From NCBI GenBank assembly GCA_023390395.1, contig JAEWCY010000166.1, forward strand, positions 1 to 14,888: a stretch of 14,888 bases of DNA. Reading direction: 5' to 3'. Every line of letters begins with the position of its first letter. Position 1 is the first letter of the stretch. Under the pieces are notes generated by a model. The model made no database searches. It saw only the letters and a program-made list of their open reading frames with translations, and had not been told where the DNA came from. The translations under genes were made by a program, and so were the position numbers. Shown here piece after piece: positions 1-6,901 of this stretch. The stretch is from Pseudomonadota bacterium. GTDB taxonomy: Bacteria; Desulfobacterota; Desulfovibrionia; Desulfovibrionales; Desulfovibrionaceae.

Positions 1-100
1 TGCTGGCCGGCTTTGCGGCCTGCGGGTCCGGGCCGATTCCCAGACCACAACGACCGACGCCCCGCCGCTTGCCGTTCCCACCCGCCTCCCCGCTCGCACC

Positions 101-154
101 CGTCGGGGAGGTCCAGGAGGGGGTCACCCCCTCCTGGCCGCCGGAGGCATCTTC
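101..154 (-). repeat. Dispersed hairpin repeat, copy A (terminator-like)
   Basis: Read on the minus strand, this begins GAAGATGCC, continues CCGGCGGCC, and then forms a perfect 11-bp stem (plus-strand 113-123 with 127-137, CCAGGAGGGGG / CCCCCTCCTGG) around a 3-base loop. It starts about 25 bases after the stop codon of the minus-strand gene at 180-635. A second copy in the same sense relative to its upstream gene lies at 14798-14848. The two match over about 50 bases, including the GAAGATGCC lead, the CCGGCGGCC core and the TGACCCCC loop side. There is no T-run after the stem, so factor-independent termination is uncertain; transcript-end protection or a REP-like role is equally possible. Confidence 0.7.
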
Positions 155-179
155 CCTCTTCCTCTCTCTTCTTCCGCGT

Positions 180-635
180 CTACCTATCCCGTCCGAACTT
201 CTCGAACTCGGCGAAGGCGCTGCGTTTGGCTTTGTTTTTGGCCTTGATGTCGTCGAGGATGGAGCTGCTGAGGTCCGAGGCGTCCACGGGTTTGACCCGG
301 ACGCGCGGCATCTGGCCGGGATCGAGGAATTGGCCGCCGAGGTCCGCCAGTTCGTTGGGCGTGAGCATGGAGCCCGAGGAGGGCGGGGGCGGCGTCGGGG
401 CGAGAGGTGCGACGGGCTGCGGCTCGGGCGGCGCGGCGGCGAGGGGAGGTTCCGGCGCTGTGGGCGCGGTCAGGGTGGGCGCGGCTGTCGGGGCGGGATC
501 GGTCATGGGGACGGCCTGGGGCGTCGGGACGGCCTTGGGGGCTTCGCCGGCCGGGGCCAGGGCCTGTCGCAACTGGCGCAGCTCGGCCAGGATGGCGAGC
601 TGCACCTTGAGGATCTGTTGCAGGGTCGTTTCCAT
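180..635 (-). CDS. Hypothetical protein: N-terminal helix, Pro/Ala-rich linker, conserved-looking C-terminus
   Basis: This 151-residue protein is not recognised. Residues 1-25 form an amphipathic, leucine-rich helix of coiled-coil type (QILKVQLAILAELRQLRQAL). Residues about 28-90 are a low-complexity Pro/Ala/Thr linker, and residues about 90-151 are charged and more ordered, ending in a Lys/Arg/Phe-rich helix (SAFAEFEKFGRDR). No signal peptide or membrane segment is visible, so it is probably cytoplasmic. The ATG at 635 has an AGGG-type ribosome site on the minus strand. It starts 38 bases after the stop of the SGNH/DUF459 gene on the same strand, so the two probably share a transcript. The high-GC composition also opens other frames here, but this one has the expected codon pattern and ends just before a hairpin repeat. 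Its role is unknown; the oligomerising helix and disordered linker would suit an adaptor. Confidence 0.65.
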   Translation of the reverse strand: METTLQQILKVQLAILAELRQLRQALAPAGEAPKAVPTPQAVPMTDPAPTAAPTLTAPTAPEPPLAAAPPEPQPVAPLAPTPPPPSSGSMLTPNELADLGGQFLDPGQMPRVRVKPVDASDLSSSILDDIKAKNKAKRSAFAEFEKFGRDR

Positions 636-673
636 GTCCCGGCCCTACCATGGGGGCGGGGTCGGGTAAAGGA

Positions 674-1891
674 TCAGCGCTTTTCCAGGGCGGCCATGGT
701 CGGGCTCATGGAGGCGAGGGCCGCGTGGGCCAGCAGCTTCGCGCCGAAGGGCGTGAGGTGCACGCCGTCGGCGGTGCGGGCGGCGCGGGGGCCGCCGGGT
801 GCGGGCAGGACCTTGGCGTAGTGGCCGCCGGCGTCGGCCAGGGTGCGGCGCACGTCCACGAAGCGGCAGCCGGGCAGGGCGTCGATCTGCCGGGCGATGA
901 CGGCGTTGATGGCGGCCACGTCGGCGTTGAGCTTCGCGTCGGCCATGACCGGCGCGCCGATCCAGTAGACGCGGGCTTGGGGGTTGTCCTGGCGGGCGAG
1001 TTCCACGAGCTTGCGCACGCGCCGGGCGTATTCGGCGTCCCAGCCCGGGCGGCCGAAGGCCACCTTGCCGCCGCCCGGGCGGGTGAGCGTCTGGTTGTCG
1101 TTGGTGGCGATCATGATGACCACGACGTCGGGCCGGTTGGCCGTGGCGACGGCTGTCATCTCGCGTTCCCAGTCGAAGAAGTCGGGCCGGGCCAGGCCGC
1201 TGGAGACCTTGCCCCTGGCGGCGAAGGCCGTGCCGGGCCGACCGGCCAGCATGGGTCGCAGGGCGTCGGCCAGGAAGATGGACAGGGAATCGCCGGCCAC
1301 GAGAATGCTGCGCCCGGCGGCGGTCACGACCGGGGCGGGTGTTTTTTCGGGCTGGCGCGGGGCCGATTTTTCCGGGATCGGGGCCACGGCCGGGGTGGTC
1401 GTCGGGTTCTTGACAGCGACCGTGGCGATCTTCGTGGCTGGCGGGGTCTCGGGCCGGGGCGCGGCGGCCGTTTCCACGACCGGCGGGGCGGCCTGGGCCG
1501 ATTCGGCCAGTTCGTCCGGGGCCAGGGAAACGAGGCGCAGGGGCCGGCCGGGCGCGCCCAGGCGGTCGTCTGTGCGCACGGCCACGGGGCCGCTAAGGGG
1601 ATGCACGGCGGATTTGTCCACGGCCAGACGCACGGCGTAGGTCGCCACGGCCTGGCGCAGGGCGTGGCCGTCCGGGCGTTCGGCCGCCTGGCCATGGGTT
1701 TCGTCGAGGTCGAGATCGGCCACCAGGGCGCGCAGGGCGTCTTCCCCGGCGGGGAAGGGCGCGGGCGGGACGGCCGGGGCCAGGCCGGGGTGCGTCGGGC
1801 GCGGCGAGACGAAAAGCGCCGCCGTCAGGGCCAGGGCGGCAAGGGGCCAGCGTCCGCGGCGTGGGAAAGTGGTGGGCTTGGCGTTCGGCAT
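674..1891 (-). CDS. Membrane-anchored SGNH-fold hydrolase/acyltransferase, DUF459 family
   Basis: This 405-residue protein has a short basic N-terminus and one hydrophobic segment (residues about 14-29, LAALALTAALFV), acting as signal anchor or signal peptide, then a Pro/Ala-rich stretch to about residue 190. The SGNH domain follows. Block I is GDS at residues 200-202 (nucleophile S202), GKVSSGLA supplies the block II Gly, ATND the block III Asn, and the DxxH pair is D375 and H378. The domain belongs outside the cytoplasmic membrane. DUF459 proteins are SGNH-family members like those that partner MBOAT proteins in peptidoglycan or polysaccharide O-acetylation. It is divergent from an MBOAT gene and clearly paralogous to the catalytic domain of the LysM protein at 3895-6159. 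The ATG at 1891 is preferred because the reading frame is open back to 2053 but the signal-anchor sequence follows directly from 1891; the ribosome site is weak. Esterase rather than transferase activity cannot be excluded. Confidence 0.85.
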   Translation of the reverse strand: MPNAKPTTFPRRGRWPLAALALTAALFVSPRPTHPGLAPAVPPAPFPAGEDALRALVADLDLDETHGQAAERPDGHALRQAVATYAVRLAVDKSAVHPLSGPVAVRTDDRLGAPGRPLRLVSLAPDELAESAQAAPPVVETAAAPRPETPPATKIATVAVKNPTTTPAVAPIPEKSAPRQPEKTPAPVVTAAGRSILVAGDSLSIFLADALRPMLAGRPGTAFAARGKVSSGLARPDFFDWEREMTAVATANRPDVVVIMIATNDNQTLTRPGGGKVAFGRPGWDAEYARRVRKLVELARQDNPQARVYWIGAPVMADAKLNADVAAINAVIARQIDALPGCRFVDVRRTLADAGGHYAKVLPAPGGPRAARTADGVHLTPFGAKLLAHAALASMSPTMAALEKR

Positions 1892-2122
1892 GGCGGTTCG
1901 GGGTTTGCCCCGGCCGGACCGTCCGGCCGGGGCCTGGACGGGGGATTGCAAGGGCCGGGCCGAAACCGCTTTGAGGTATCTTGCTTGAATTACTGTGCTT
2001 ATCCGTTTGACGAAGCGTCGGCTCCCTGACGCCCGCCTCCCGGCCGGGCGCAAGCCGGTTGCCTTTTGGCGGCGGCGAAGCTAGCTTGCGCTGCAACTCA
2101 GGAAGGACCAGCGAGCCCGTTG
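1892..2122. promoter_or_regulatory. Divergent intergenic region between SGNH/DUF459 and MBOAT genes
   Basis: This 231-base spacer separates two outward-reading envelope genes. Most of it is GC-rich, but 1971-2010 is a distinctly A/T-richer pocket and the likeliest place for promoters in both directions. I could not find a convincing -35/-10 pair on either strand. A 10-bp perfect palindrome (AAGCTAGCTT, 2078-2087) lies 35 bases before the MBOAT start and could be an operator or chance. An AGGAAGG ribosome site at about 2100-2107 serves the MBOAT gene. Confidence 0.4.
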
Positions 2123-3577
2123 ATGAACATCACAAGTTTCGAATTTGCGCTTTTTTTCGCGGCGATCCTGCCGCTTAACTGGATGCTGCGCCGGTTCGCC
2201 GGGCCTTACCGGCTGTTTCTGCTGGTCTCCTCGTACGTCTTTTACGCCTCGTTCAACGCCAAGTTTCTGCTGATCCTTTTGGTCTTCAGTTTTCTGACCT
2301 GGTTTTTCGCCGTGGTCTTCGCCGAGACCTCGGACCTGCGCTTTCGACGGTTCTGCCTCATCCTCTACGTGGCCTTCTCCCTGGGCATGCTCGTTTTCTT
2401 CAAGTATTACGAGATGCTCTACATCTCGGCCGACTGGCTCTTCCGGGTCTTCTCGGCGGCCAACCCGGTGCCGCTGCTCGACGTCATCATGCCCATCGGC
2501 ATTTCCTTCTTCACTTTCCAGGGCATGAGCTACGCCATCGACGTCTACCGCGACCCGGCCAAGGTGGAGCGCAGCCTGGTCGAGGTCTTCTGCTTCATCG
2601 CCTTTTTCCCGACCATCCTGTCCGGGCCGATCCTGCGGGCCGGTAATTTCCTGCCCCAGCTCAAAAAGGAGCGGGTGGAGCCCGTGGACTTCACCCGGGC
2701 CTTCTACCTGCTCACCCGGGGCCTGCTCAAAAAGATCATCATTTCGAGCTACCTGTCCGAACACATCGTGCGCACGACCTTCGGCGCGCCCGAGGGTTTT
2801 TCCTCGGCCGCGGTGCTGGTCGGCGTGCTGTCCTACGCGGCGCAGATCTACTGCGACTTCTCCGGCTATTCCGACCTGGCCCAGGGCGTGGCCCTGCTGC
2901 TCGGCTTCGACGTGCCGGACAACTTCAACGCGCCCTATTCCTCGCGTTCCCTGCGCGACTTTTGGCGGCGCTGGCACATCACCTTTTCGGTGTGGCTGCG
3001 CGACTACCTCTACATTTCCCTCGGCGGCAACCGGAAGGGCCGGGGCCGCAAATACGCCAACCTGGTGACGACCATGGCGCTCGGCGGACTGTGGCACGGC
3101 GCGGCCTACAATTTCCTCGTCTGGGGCTTCATTCACGGCTTCGGCCTGGTGGGGAACCATCTGGTCACGGAATATCGCGCCGCCCGGGCGGCGGCCAGGC
3201 AGGCCAAGGGGATCGCCCCGGCCGAGCCGGGCTTCGGCGCGGCCCTGTGGTCCGGCTTCTGCTGGCTGCTCACCTTCTGCTACGTCTGCCTGGCCTGGGT
3301 CTTTTTCGGTGCCGAGGACGCGGGCAAGGCCGTGGACATCCTGCGGCGCGTGATCGCGTTCGATCCCTCCGGGGCCGGATTCCGCCCGACCTGCCTGGTG
3401 CTGGTCCTGGTGGTCGTGGCGGTGCAGCTCATGCACTTCTCTGGCCGGGACGCCTTCCGCAAGGGCTTCGAATGGCTGCCTTTTCCGATCCAGGGTGCGG
3501 TCCTTGGGCTGGCCGCGGCCTGCATCCTGAAGCTCGGGCCGGACGGCGTGCTGCCGTTCATTTATTTCCAGTTCTAG
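2123..3577 (+). CDS. MBOAT-family membrane O-acyltransferase (AlgI/PatA-like)
   Basis: This 484-residue, very hydrophobic protein has around ten or more membrane segments, in the usual AlgI size range. The MBOAT signature region is intact: FNAPYSSRSLRDFWRRWH with H285, then VWLRDYLYISLGGN, then the GGLWHGAAYNF block whose H325 corresponds to the invariant catalytic histidine. Members pass an activated acyl group, usually acetyl, across the inner membrane to an extracytoplasmic acceptor or SGNH partner. Here two SGNH/DUF459 genes flank it, one divergent upstream and one downstream, which supports a PatA/PatB- or AlgI/AlgX-like pair. The start at 2123 is chosen because the AGGAAGG site lies upstream and the first membrane segment begins at once (MNITSFEFALFFAAILPLNW); a TTG directly before it, or an upstream TTG at 2066, is less likely. 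Acceptor (peptidoglycan or an exopolysaccharide) is not decided by this sequence. Confidence 0.93.
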   Translation: MNITSFEFALFFAAILPLNWMLRRFAGPYRLFLLVSSYVFYASFNAKFLLILLVFSFLTWFFAVVFAETSDLRFRRFCLILYVAFSLGMLVFFKYYEMLYISADWLFRVFSAANPVPLLDVIMPIGISFFTFQGMSYAIDVYRDPAKVERSLVEVFCFIAFFPTILSGPILRAGNFLPQLKKERVEPVDFTRAFYLLTRGLLKKIIISSYLSEHIVRTTFGAPEGFSSAAVLVGVLSYAAQIYCDFSGYSDLAQGVALLLGFDVPDNFNAPYSSRSLRDFWRRWHITFSVWLRDYLYISLGGNRKGRGRKYANLVTTMALGGLWHGAAYNFLVWGFIHGFGLVGNHLVTEYRAARAAARQAKGIAPAEPGFGAALWSGFCWLLTFCYVCLAWVFFGAEDAGKAVDILRRVIAFDPSGAGFRPTCLVLVLVVVAVQLMHFSGRDAFRKGFEWLPFPIQGAVLGLAAACILKLGPDGVLPFIYFQF

Positions 3578-3894
3578 TTTTTTCCTTTCTTTTCCGCCTT
3601 TTCCTCGATTCTGGTATTTTTCTTGTAAGCGGGGACCCGTTCTGGTATGGTGCAAGACCAGGATGGGAGAGCAGCCATGGCGGCTGCGCCTTTGAGCAAG
3701 CGCCTCGAATCGTTGGGGAAACGAATCGTCACAGGAGGCTAGGGCACTTGCTTGGCGCGGCGACAGGGACGCCGGCTGTATAAGTTCTTCATCCCATCCC
3801 GGGTCGCGTTTTTTACATTATCATGCTCCGTGCGGGGCGAGGCGCAAGCGATGGGGGTCGCGGGCGCACGCACCGGCGAGCGTCGAGGTGTTGC
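3578..3894 (+). other. Long leader/intergenic region before the LysM-SGNH gene
   Basis: This 317-base stretch has no convincing gene. A pyrimidine-rich tract follows the MBOAT stop (3577-3621). Several small inverted repeats follow: CTGGT/ACCAG around 3651-3660, GCAGCC/GGCTGC around 3671-3687, and TCGTT/AACGA around 3710-3725. A T6 run at about 3809-3814 precedes an A/T-rich pocket (ACATTATCAT) that may hold a promoter. The 9-base string TTCTGGTAT occurs twice (about 3609 and 3650). A 21-codon ORF (3677-3742) lies inside. The pattern fits a structured 5' leader or small RNA, but it matches no RNA family I could recognise. Confidence 0.3.
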
Positions 3895-6159
3895 ATGCGA
3901 AACCCGAGTCAGGTCCTCCTCCTGGCCGTTCTGATGGCGTCCCTGATCCTGCCCCCGGGCCTGCTGCCCGCGGCCGGCGCGACCGCGTCCGTCCAGGCGA
4001 AGTCCCGGTCCGTCCTGCTGGTGGGCGATTCCCTGTCCATTGGCCTCGGCAAGCAGCTCGAAGCCGTTTTCGCCAACCGCGAAGGCGTGCGCTTCGCCCA
4101 CCTGGGCAAGGTGTCGAGCGGGCTGGCCAATCCGGGCTTTTTCGACTGGGACGCCCAGTTGACCGCCCAGGTCAGGGCCCATCATCCCGATCTGGTGTTC
4201 ATCATGCTCGGGGCCAACGACGACAAGCCCCTGCCGGCGCTTGGCGGCGGACAGGCCGCCTTCGGCACCAAGGCCTGGGACGCGGCCTACGCCGCGCGCC
4301 TGACGAGGCTCCACGCCATCGTGCGGGCCGAGAACCCCGGGGCTTCGGTCGCCTACATCGGCGTGCCGGTCATGGGCGATCCGGCGTTCAACGCCCTGAT
4401 GCTCCACGTCAACGGCGTGATCAAAAAGACGGCCGAGTCCCTGGCCGACGCCTCCTACATCGACGTCGAGGCCACCCTGGCCGACGCCTCCGGAGCCTAC
4501 GCCCCGGTGGCCCGCACGGCCGACGGCAACGTGGTGAAGCTGCGCGCCGAGGACGGGGTGCACATTTCCGGGATCGGCTCGCGCCTGCTGGCCGCCCGCT
4601 GCCTGGAAGCCGTGGCCGGGACCCCGGGCCTGCCCGGCCGGGAGCTTCTGGCCGCCGTGGAAGACCGCGACGCCACGCCCCTGGCCGCCGCGCCGACCCC
4701 GGTGCGCCTGGCCGAAGCCAAGGCGCCCAAGGCCGCCCCGGTCAAGGCCGAGGCCGCCAAGGCCGCGCCGGCCAAGGTCGAAATCGCCAAGGCCGAACCG
4801 GCCAAGGCGCAGGCCGCGCCCGTCGTGGCGACGGCGGTCAAGGCCGCGCCGGTCAAGGTCGAGCCGGCCAGGCCCGCCGCGACTCCGGCCCCCTCCGGAA
4901 ACACGTACGTGGTGGCCGACGGCGACACCCTGTGGTCCGTGGCCAAGCGCCTGGGCGCGTCGCCCGACGCCCTGGCCGCGGTCAATCCCGGCATCGACGC
5001 CCGCCGTCTGTCCATCGGCCAGACCCTGGCCCTGCCCGCGGGCACGACCTTCGTGGCCGAGGCCAAGGCCGAGCCGGCCAAGGCCGCTCCCGCCGCCCAG
5101 CCCGCCCCCGCGCCGCGCGCCGTCGGCGTGCACGTGGTGGCCGACGGCGACAATTTCTGGAGCGTGGCCCGGCGCTACGACGTGACCGTGGCCGCCCTGA
5201 CCGCCGCCAATCCTTCCGCCGACCCGACCCGGCTGCGCATCGGCCAGGAACTGGCTCTGCCGGGCGACAAGGCCGGCCAGGCCTCCGCCATGGCCGCCGC
5301 GCCGGCCCTTTCGGCCGCCGACCAGCGTTACGTGGTGGCCGACGGCGACAATCTCTGGTCCATCGCCCGCCGCCTGGGCATCGACGTGGACCGCCTGACG
5401 CGGGCCAACGCCTCGGTCGATCCGCACAAGCTGCGCCCCGGCCAGGTGCTGACCCTGCCGGGCGTGGCCCGGGCCGAGCGCGAGCGCCCGGCCTCGGCTC
5501 CCAGGGCCGAGGAGGCCGCCGGCGCGGTGGTCGGCGACGCCGGCCTCTACCCCGTGGCCAAGGGCGACACCATGTGGGCCCTTTCCCGCCGCTTCGGCGT
5601 GGACCTGGAGACGCTGCTTTCCCTCAACGGCGAAGTCGATCCCTCCCACATGCAGGTGGGCCAGCTCGTGACCATTCCGGCCGGCGGCCCCTCGGCCTCG
5701 GCCGAGACCCTCGTCTTCCCGGTCAGTGCCGGGGATTCGCTGTGGAGCATCGCCCGGCGCTTCGACGTCTCCGTGGACGCCCTGGTCGCGGCCAATCCCG
5801 GCGTCGATCCGCTACGGCTTCGCGAAGGACAGACCCTGCGCGTGCCGTCTTCCCTGGCCGCCGTGGCCGCCTCGGGCACGGCCAAGGAGGCCTCGCGCAA
5901 GGCACCGGCCCCGGTCGCTCCGACCGCGGCCCGGCCGGCCGAAGCTCCGGCCCAGGCCCCGAACGCGCCCGCCGGACTTGACGCGGCCGCCCGCGTGCAT
6001 ACCGTATCCGAGGGCGACACCCTGTGGGATCTGGCCCGCCGCTACGGCGTGAGCGTGGCCGACATCCTGACGGAAAACGCCGGGCTCAACCCCGTGCGGC
6101 TGCGCGTGGGCCAGATGGTCCGGGTGCCCGGCGGCGCGGTGGCCATGGCCGCGCGCTAG
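3895..6159 (+). CDS. Secreted SGNH/DUF459 enzyme with six LysM peptidoglycan-binding repeats
   Basis: This 754-residue protein starts with a signal peptide (residues 1 to about 30; hydrophobic core LLLAVLMASLIL, likely cleavage after PAAGA). The SGNH domain covers about 38-245, with GDS at 44-46, GKVSSGLA as block II, N108 in LGAND as block III, and D220/H223 as the DxxH pair, so all catalytic residues are present. An Ala/Pro/Lys-rich linker (about 260-335) follows. Six LysM repeats run from 338 to the end, each with a GDxxW core and a GQxxxxP ending; the first begins at 338 and the last at 702. LysM binds N-acetylglucosamine chains, here most likely peptidoglycan, so the enzyme should sit on the cell wall. 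The upstream MBOAT and the paralogous SGNH gene at 674-1891 suggest it acts as the acyl-transferring or acyl-removing partner. ATG 3895 is chosen for the GAGGTG ribosome site and the signal peptide directly after it. Whether it adds or removes acetyl groups is open. Confidence 0.92.
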   Translation: MRNPSQVLLLAVLMASLILPPGLLPAAGATASVQAKSRSVLLVGDSLSIGLGKQLEAVFANREGVRFAHLGKVSSGLANPGFFDWDAQLTAQVRAHHPDLVFIMLGANDDKPLPALGGGQAAFGTKAWDAAYAARLTRLHAIVRAENPGASVAYIGVPVMGDPAFNALMLHVNGVIKKTAESLADASYIDVEATLADASGAYAPVARTADGNVVKLRAEDGVHISGIGSRLLAARCLEAVAGTPGLPGRELLAAVEDRDATPLAAAPTPVRLAEAKAPKAAPVKAEAAKAAPAKVEIAKAEPAKAQAAPVVATAVKAAPVKVEPARPAATPAPSGNTYVVADGDTLWSVAKRLGASPDALAAVNPGIDARRLSIGQTLALPAGTTFVAEAKAEPAKAAPAAQPAPAPRAVGVHVVADGDNFWSVARRYDVTVAALTAANPSADPTRLRIGQELALPGDKAGQASAMAAAPALSAADQRYVVADGDNLWSIARRLGIDVDRLTRANASVDPHKLRPGQVLTLPGVARAERERPASAPRAEEAAGAVVGDAGLYPVAKGDTMWALSRRFGVDLETLLSLNGEVDPSHMQVGQLVTIPAGGPSASAETLVFPVSAGDSLWSIARRFDVSVDALVAANPGVDPLRLREGQTLRVPSSLAAVAASGTAKEASRKAPAPVAPTAARPAEAPAQAPNAPAGLDAAARVHTVSEGDTLWDLARRYGVSVADILTENAGLNPVRLRVGQMVRVPGGAVAMAAR

Positions 6160-6331
6160 TCCGGGAAGCGTCGCCAGCCCCGGGATGGCGGTCGCGGGGC
6201 GTCGGGGATGCCTGCCGGAGGCGGCCCCCCGGATCGACGGAAGCGGAGTGCCCCACACGGGCCGGTGATTTGACCGGCGGCAAGGAGCCGGGTAGAGAAG
6301 TCCCCAGGAACGCAAAAGGCACGGGACGGTT
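6160..6331 (+). other. Intergenic spacer with two GC hairpins
   Basis: A GCCCCG/CGGGGC inverted repeat (6177-6182 with 6195-6200) lies 17 bases after the LysM gene stop and may help end its transcript, although no T-run follows. A second hairpin, GCCGGT/ACCGGC (6261-6266 with 6273-6278), lies in the leader of the small ORF at 6332. No gene or known RNA was recognised. Confidence 0.35.
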
Positions 6332-6541
6332 ATGAGCGCTTCGTGGTGGGACGTCATGGGGAGCGCGGCGGGGTATTCCCTCCTCATGAACACCTTGGAC
6401 AACATTCGGGAAGTCGCGCCGACGACCGCTTTCGAACGCGGCGCGCCGATCAGGTTGGTGTACACCGGCAGGGTGAGCGCGCCGGACGCCTCGGGGGCTT
6501 TCGCCTCGGGCGTCGGGTCCCTGACGGACGAGAGCGCCTGA
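6332..6541 (+). CDS. Small hypothetical protein, paralogue of the next ORF
   Basis: This 69-residue protein is not recognised. Residues 9-25 (MGSAAGYSLLMNTLDNI) resemble the repeat unit of the neighbouring 99-residue protein, and both end with the same pattern: GAFASGVGSLTDESA here, GAYTSGVGSLADANA there. Both also begin with MSA. There is no signal peptide, membrane segment or cysteine. The ribosome site is weak (a GGGAC shortly before the ATG), and the middle of the protein (AFERGAPIRLVYTGR) has no counterpart in the longer paralogue, so this may be a diverging or decaying copy. The shared C-terminus is the main reason to call it a gene. Confidence 0.55.
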   Translation: MSASWWDVMGSAAGYSLLMNTLDNIREVAPTTAFERGAPIRLVYTGRVSAPDASGAFASGVGSLTDESA

Positions 6542-6601
6542 CACTGCGCGGGCTGCGGGCAAGGCGAACGAGGTCAGGCCCGAAGCCGAGGGGGAAACGC
6601 C

Positions 6602-6901
6602 ATGAGCGCCATCACCTTTTCCAGCGCCCTGGGAGCCGAGACGGCCGGCAACATCGTGACCAAGACCCTGGACACCTTCAACAGCAGCCCCACGTCGTCC
6701 GGCACGTCCGGAACCGACGGCTTCGCGCCCACCGACAAGCAGACCTTCGGCGCGCAGGTCGTGTCCAAGACCCTGGACTCCATGAACAGCGGCTCCGGCA
6801 AGTCGGCGTCGAACGACATGAGCCAGACCTACCAGTTCTCCAAGGACGTGCTCGGGGCCTACACCTCGGGCGTCGGCTCCCTGGCCGACGCCAACGCCTG
6901 A
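6602..6901 (+). CDS. Small repeat-containing hypothetical protein
   Basis: This 99-residue Ser/Thr/Gly-rich protein has no recognised family. It contains a degenerate repeat: NIVTKTLDTFNSS (about 18-30), QVVSKTLDSMNSG (about 53-65) and a weaker third copy, YQFSKDVLGAYTSG (about 79-92). The first two copies are also similar in DNA (6656-6690 and 6761-6793, 105 bases apart). The C-terminal SGVGSLADANA matches the end of the ORF at 6332-6541. There is no signal peptide, cysteine or membrane segment. A good GAGGGGGA ribosome site precedes the ATG. The composition recalls small secreted or surface proteins, but with no export signal the location is unknown. It lies 60 bases after its paralogue, probably on the same transcript. 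Confidence 0.72.
   Translation: MSAITFSSALGAETAGNIVTKTLDTFNSSPTSSGTSGTDGFAPTDKQTFGAQVVSKTLDSMNSGSGKSASNDMSQTYQFSKDVLGAYTSGVGSLADANA

Noticed and set aside
1..100. Possible end of a gene entering from the left edge.
   Set aside because: No frame shows a recognisable protein or consistent codon pattern over this short stretch; nothing is supported here.
1892..2053. Longer N-terminus for the minus-strand SGNH gene starting at 2053.
   Set aside because: The extra 54 residues are Arg-rich without a motif and would place the signal anchor deep inside the protein.
3640..3860. Fragments resembling a c-di-GMP (GEMM) riboswitch, such as GGGACGCCGG and GCGCACGCACCGG.
   Set aside because: The conserved core strings and their order are not present; only chance GC-rich similarity.
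3739..5649. Very long open frame on the minus strand opposite the LysM-SGNH gene (also 2081-3655, 8206-10104, 11173-12885 and 13701-14699 minus, and 650-2029 plus).
   Set aside because: These are by-products of high GC content opposite real genes. Their translations are Gly/Arg/His/Val-rich without motifs, while the opposite strand encodes recognisable families.
4906..6159. Regularly spaced repeats that might suggest a CRISPR or a DNA tandem repeat.
   Set aside because: They are the coding sequence of six LysM domains; spacing is irregular and the similarity is at protein level.
6208..6236. GATGCCTGCCGGAGGCGGCC, partly like the dispersed repeat core.
   Set aside because: The core is interrupted and the long G/C stem is missing, so it was not counted as a third copy.
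6285..6331. GAGCCG followed by ACGGTT, recalling domain V of a group II intron.
   Set aside because: The two strings are about 46 bases apart with no matching stem or tetraloop, and no reverse transcriptase or other intron domain is nearby.
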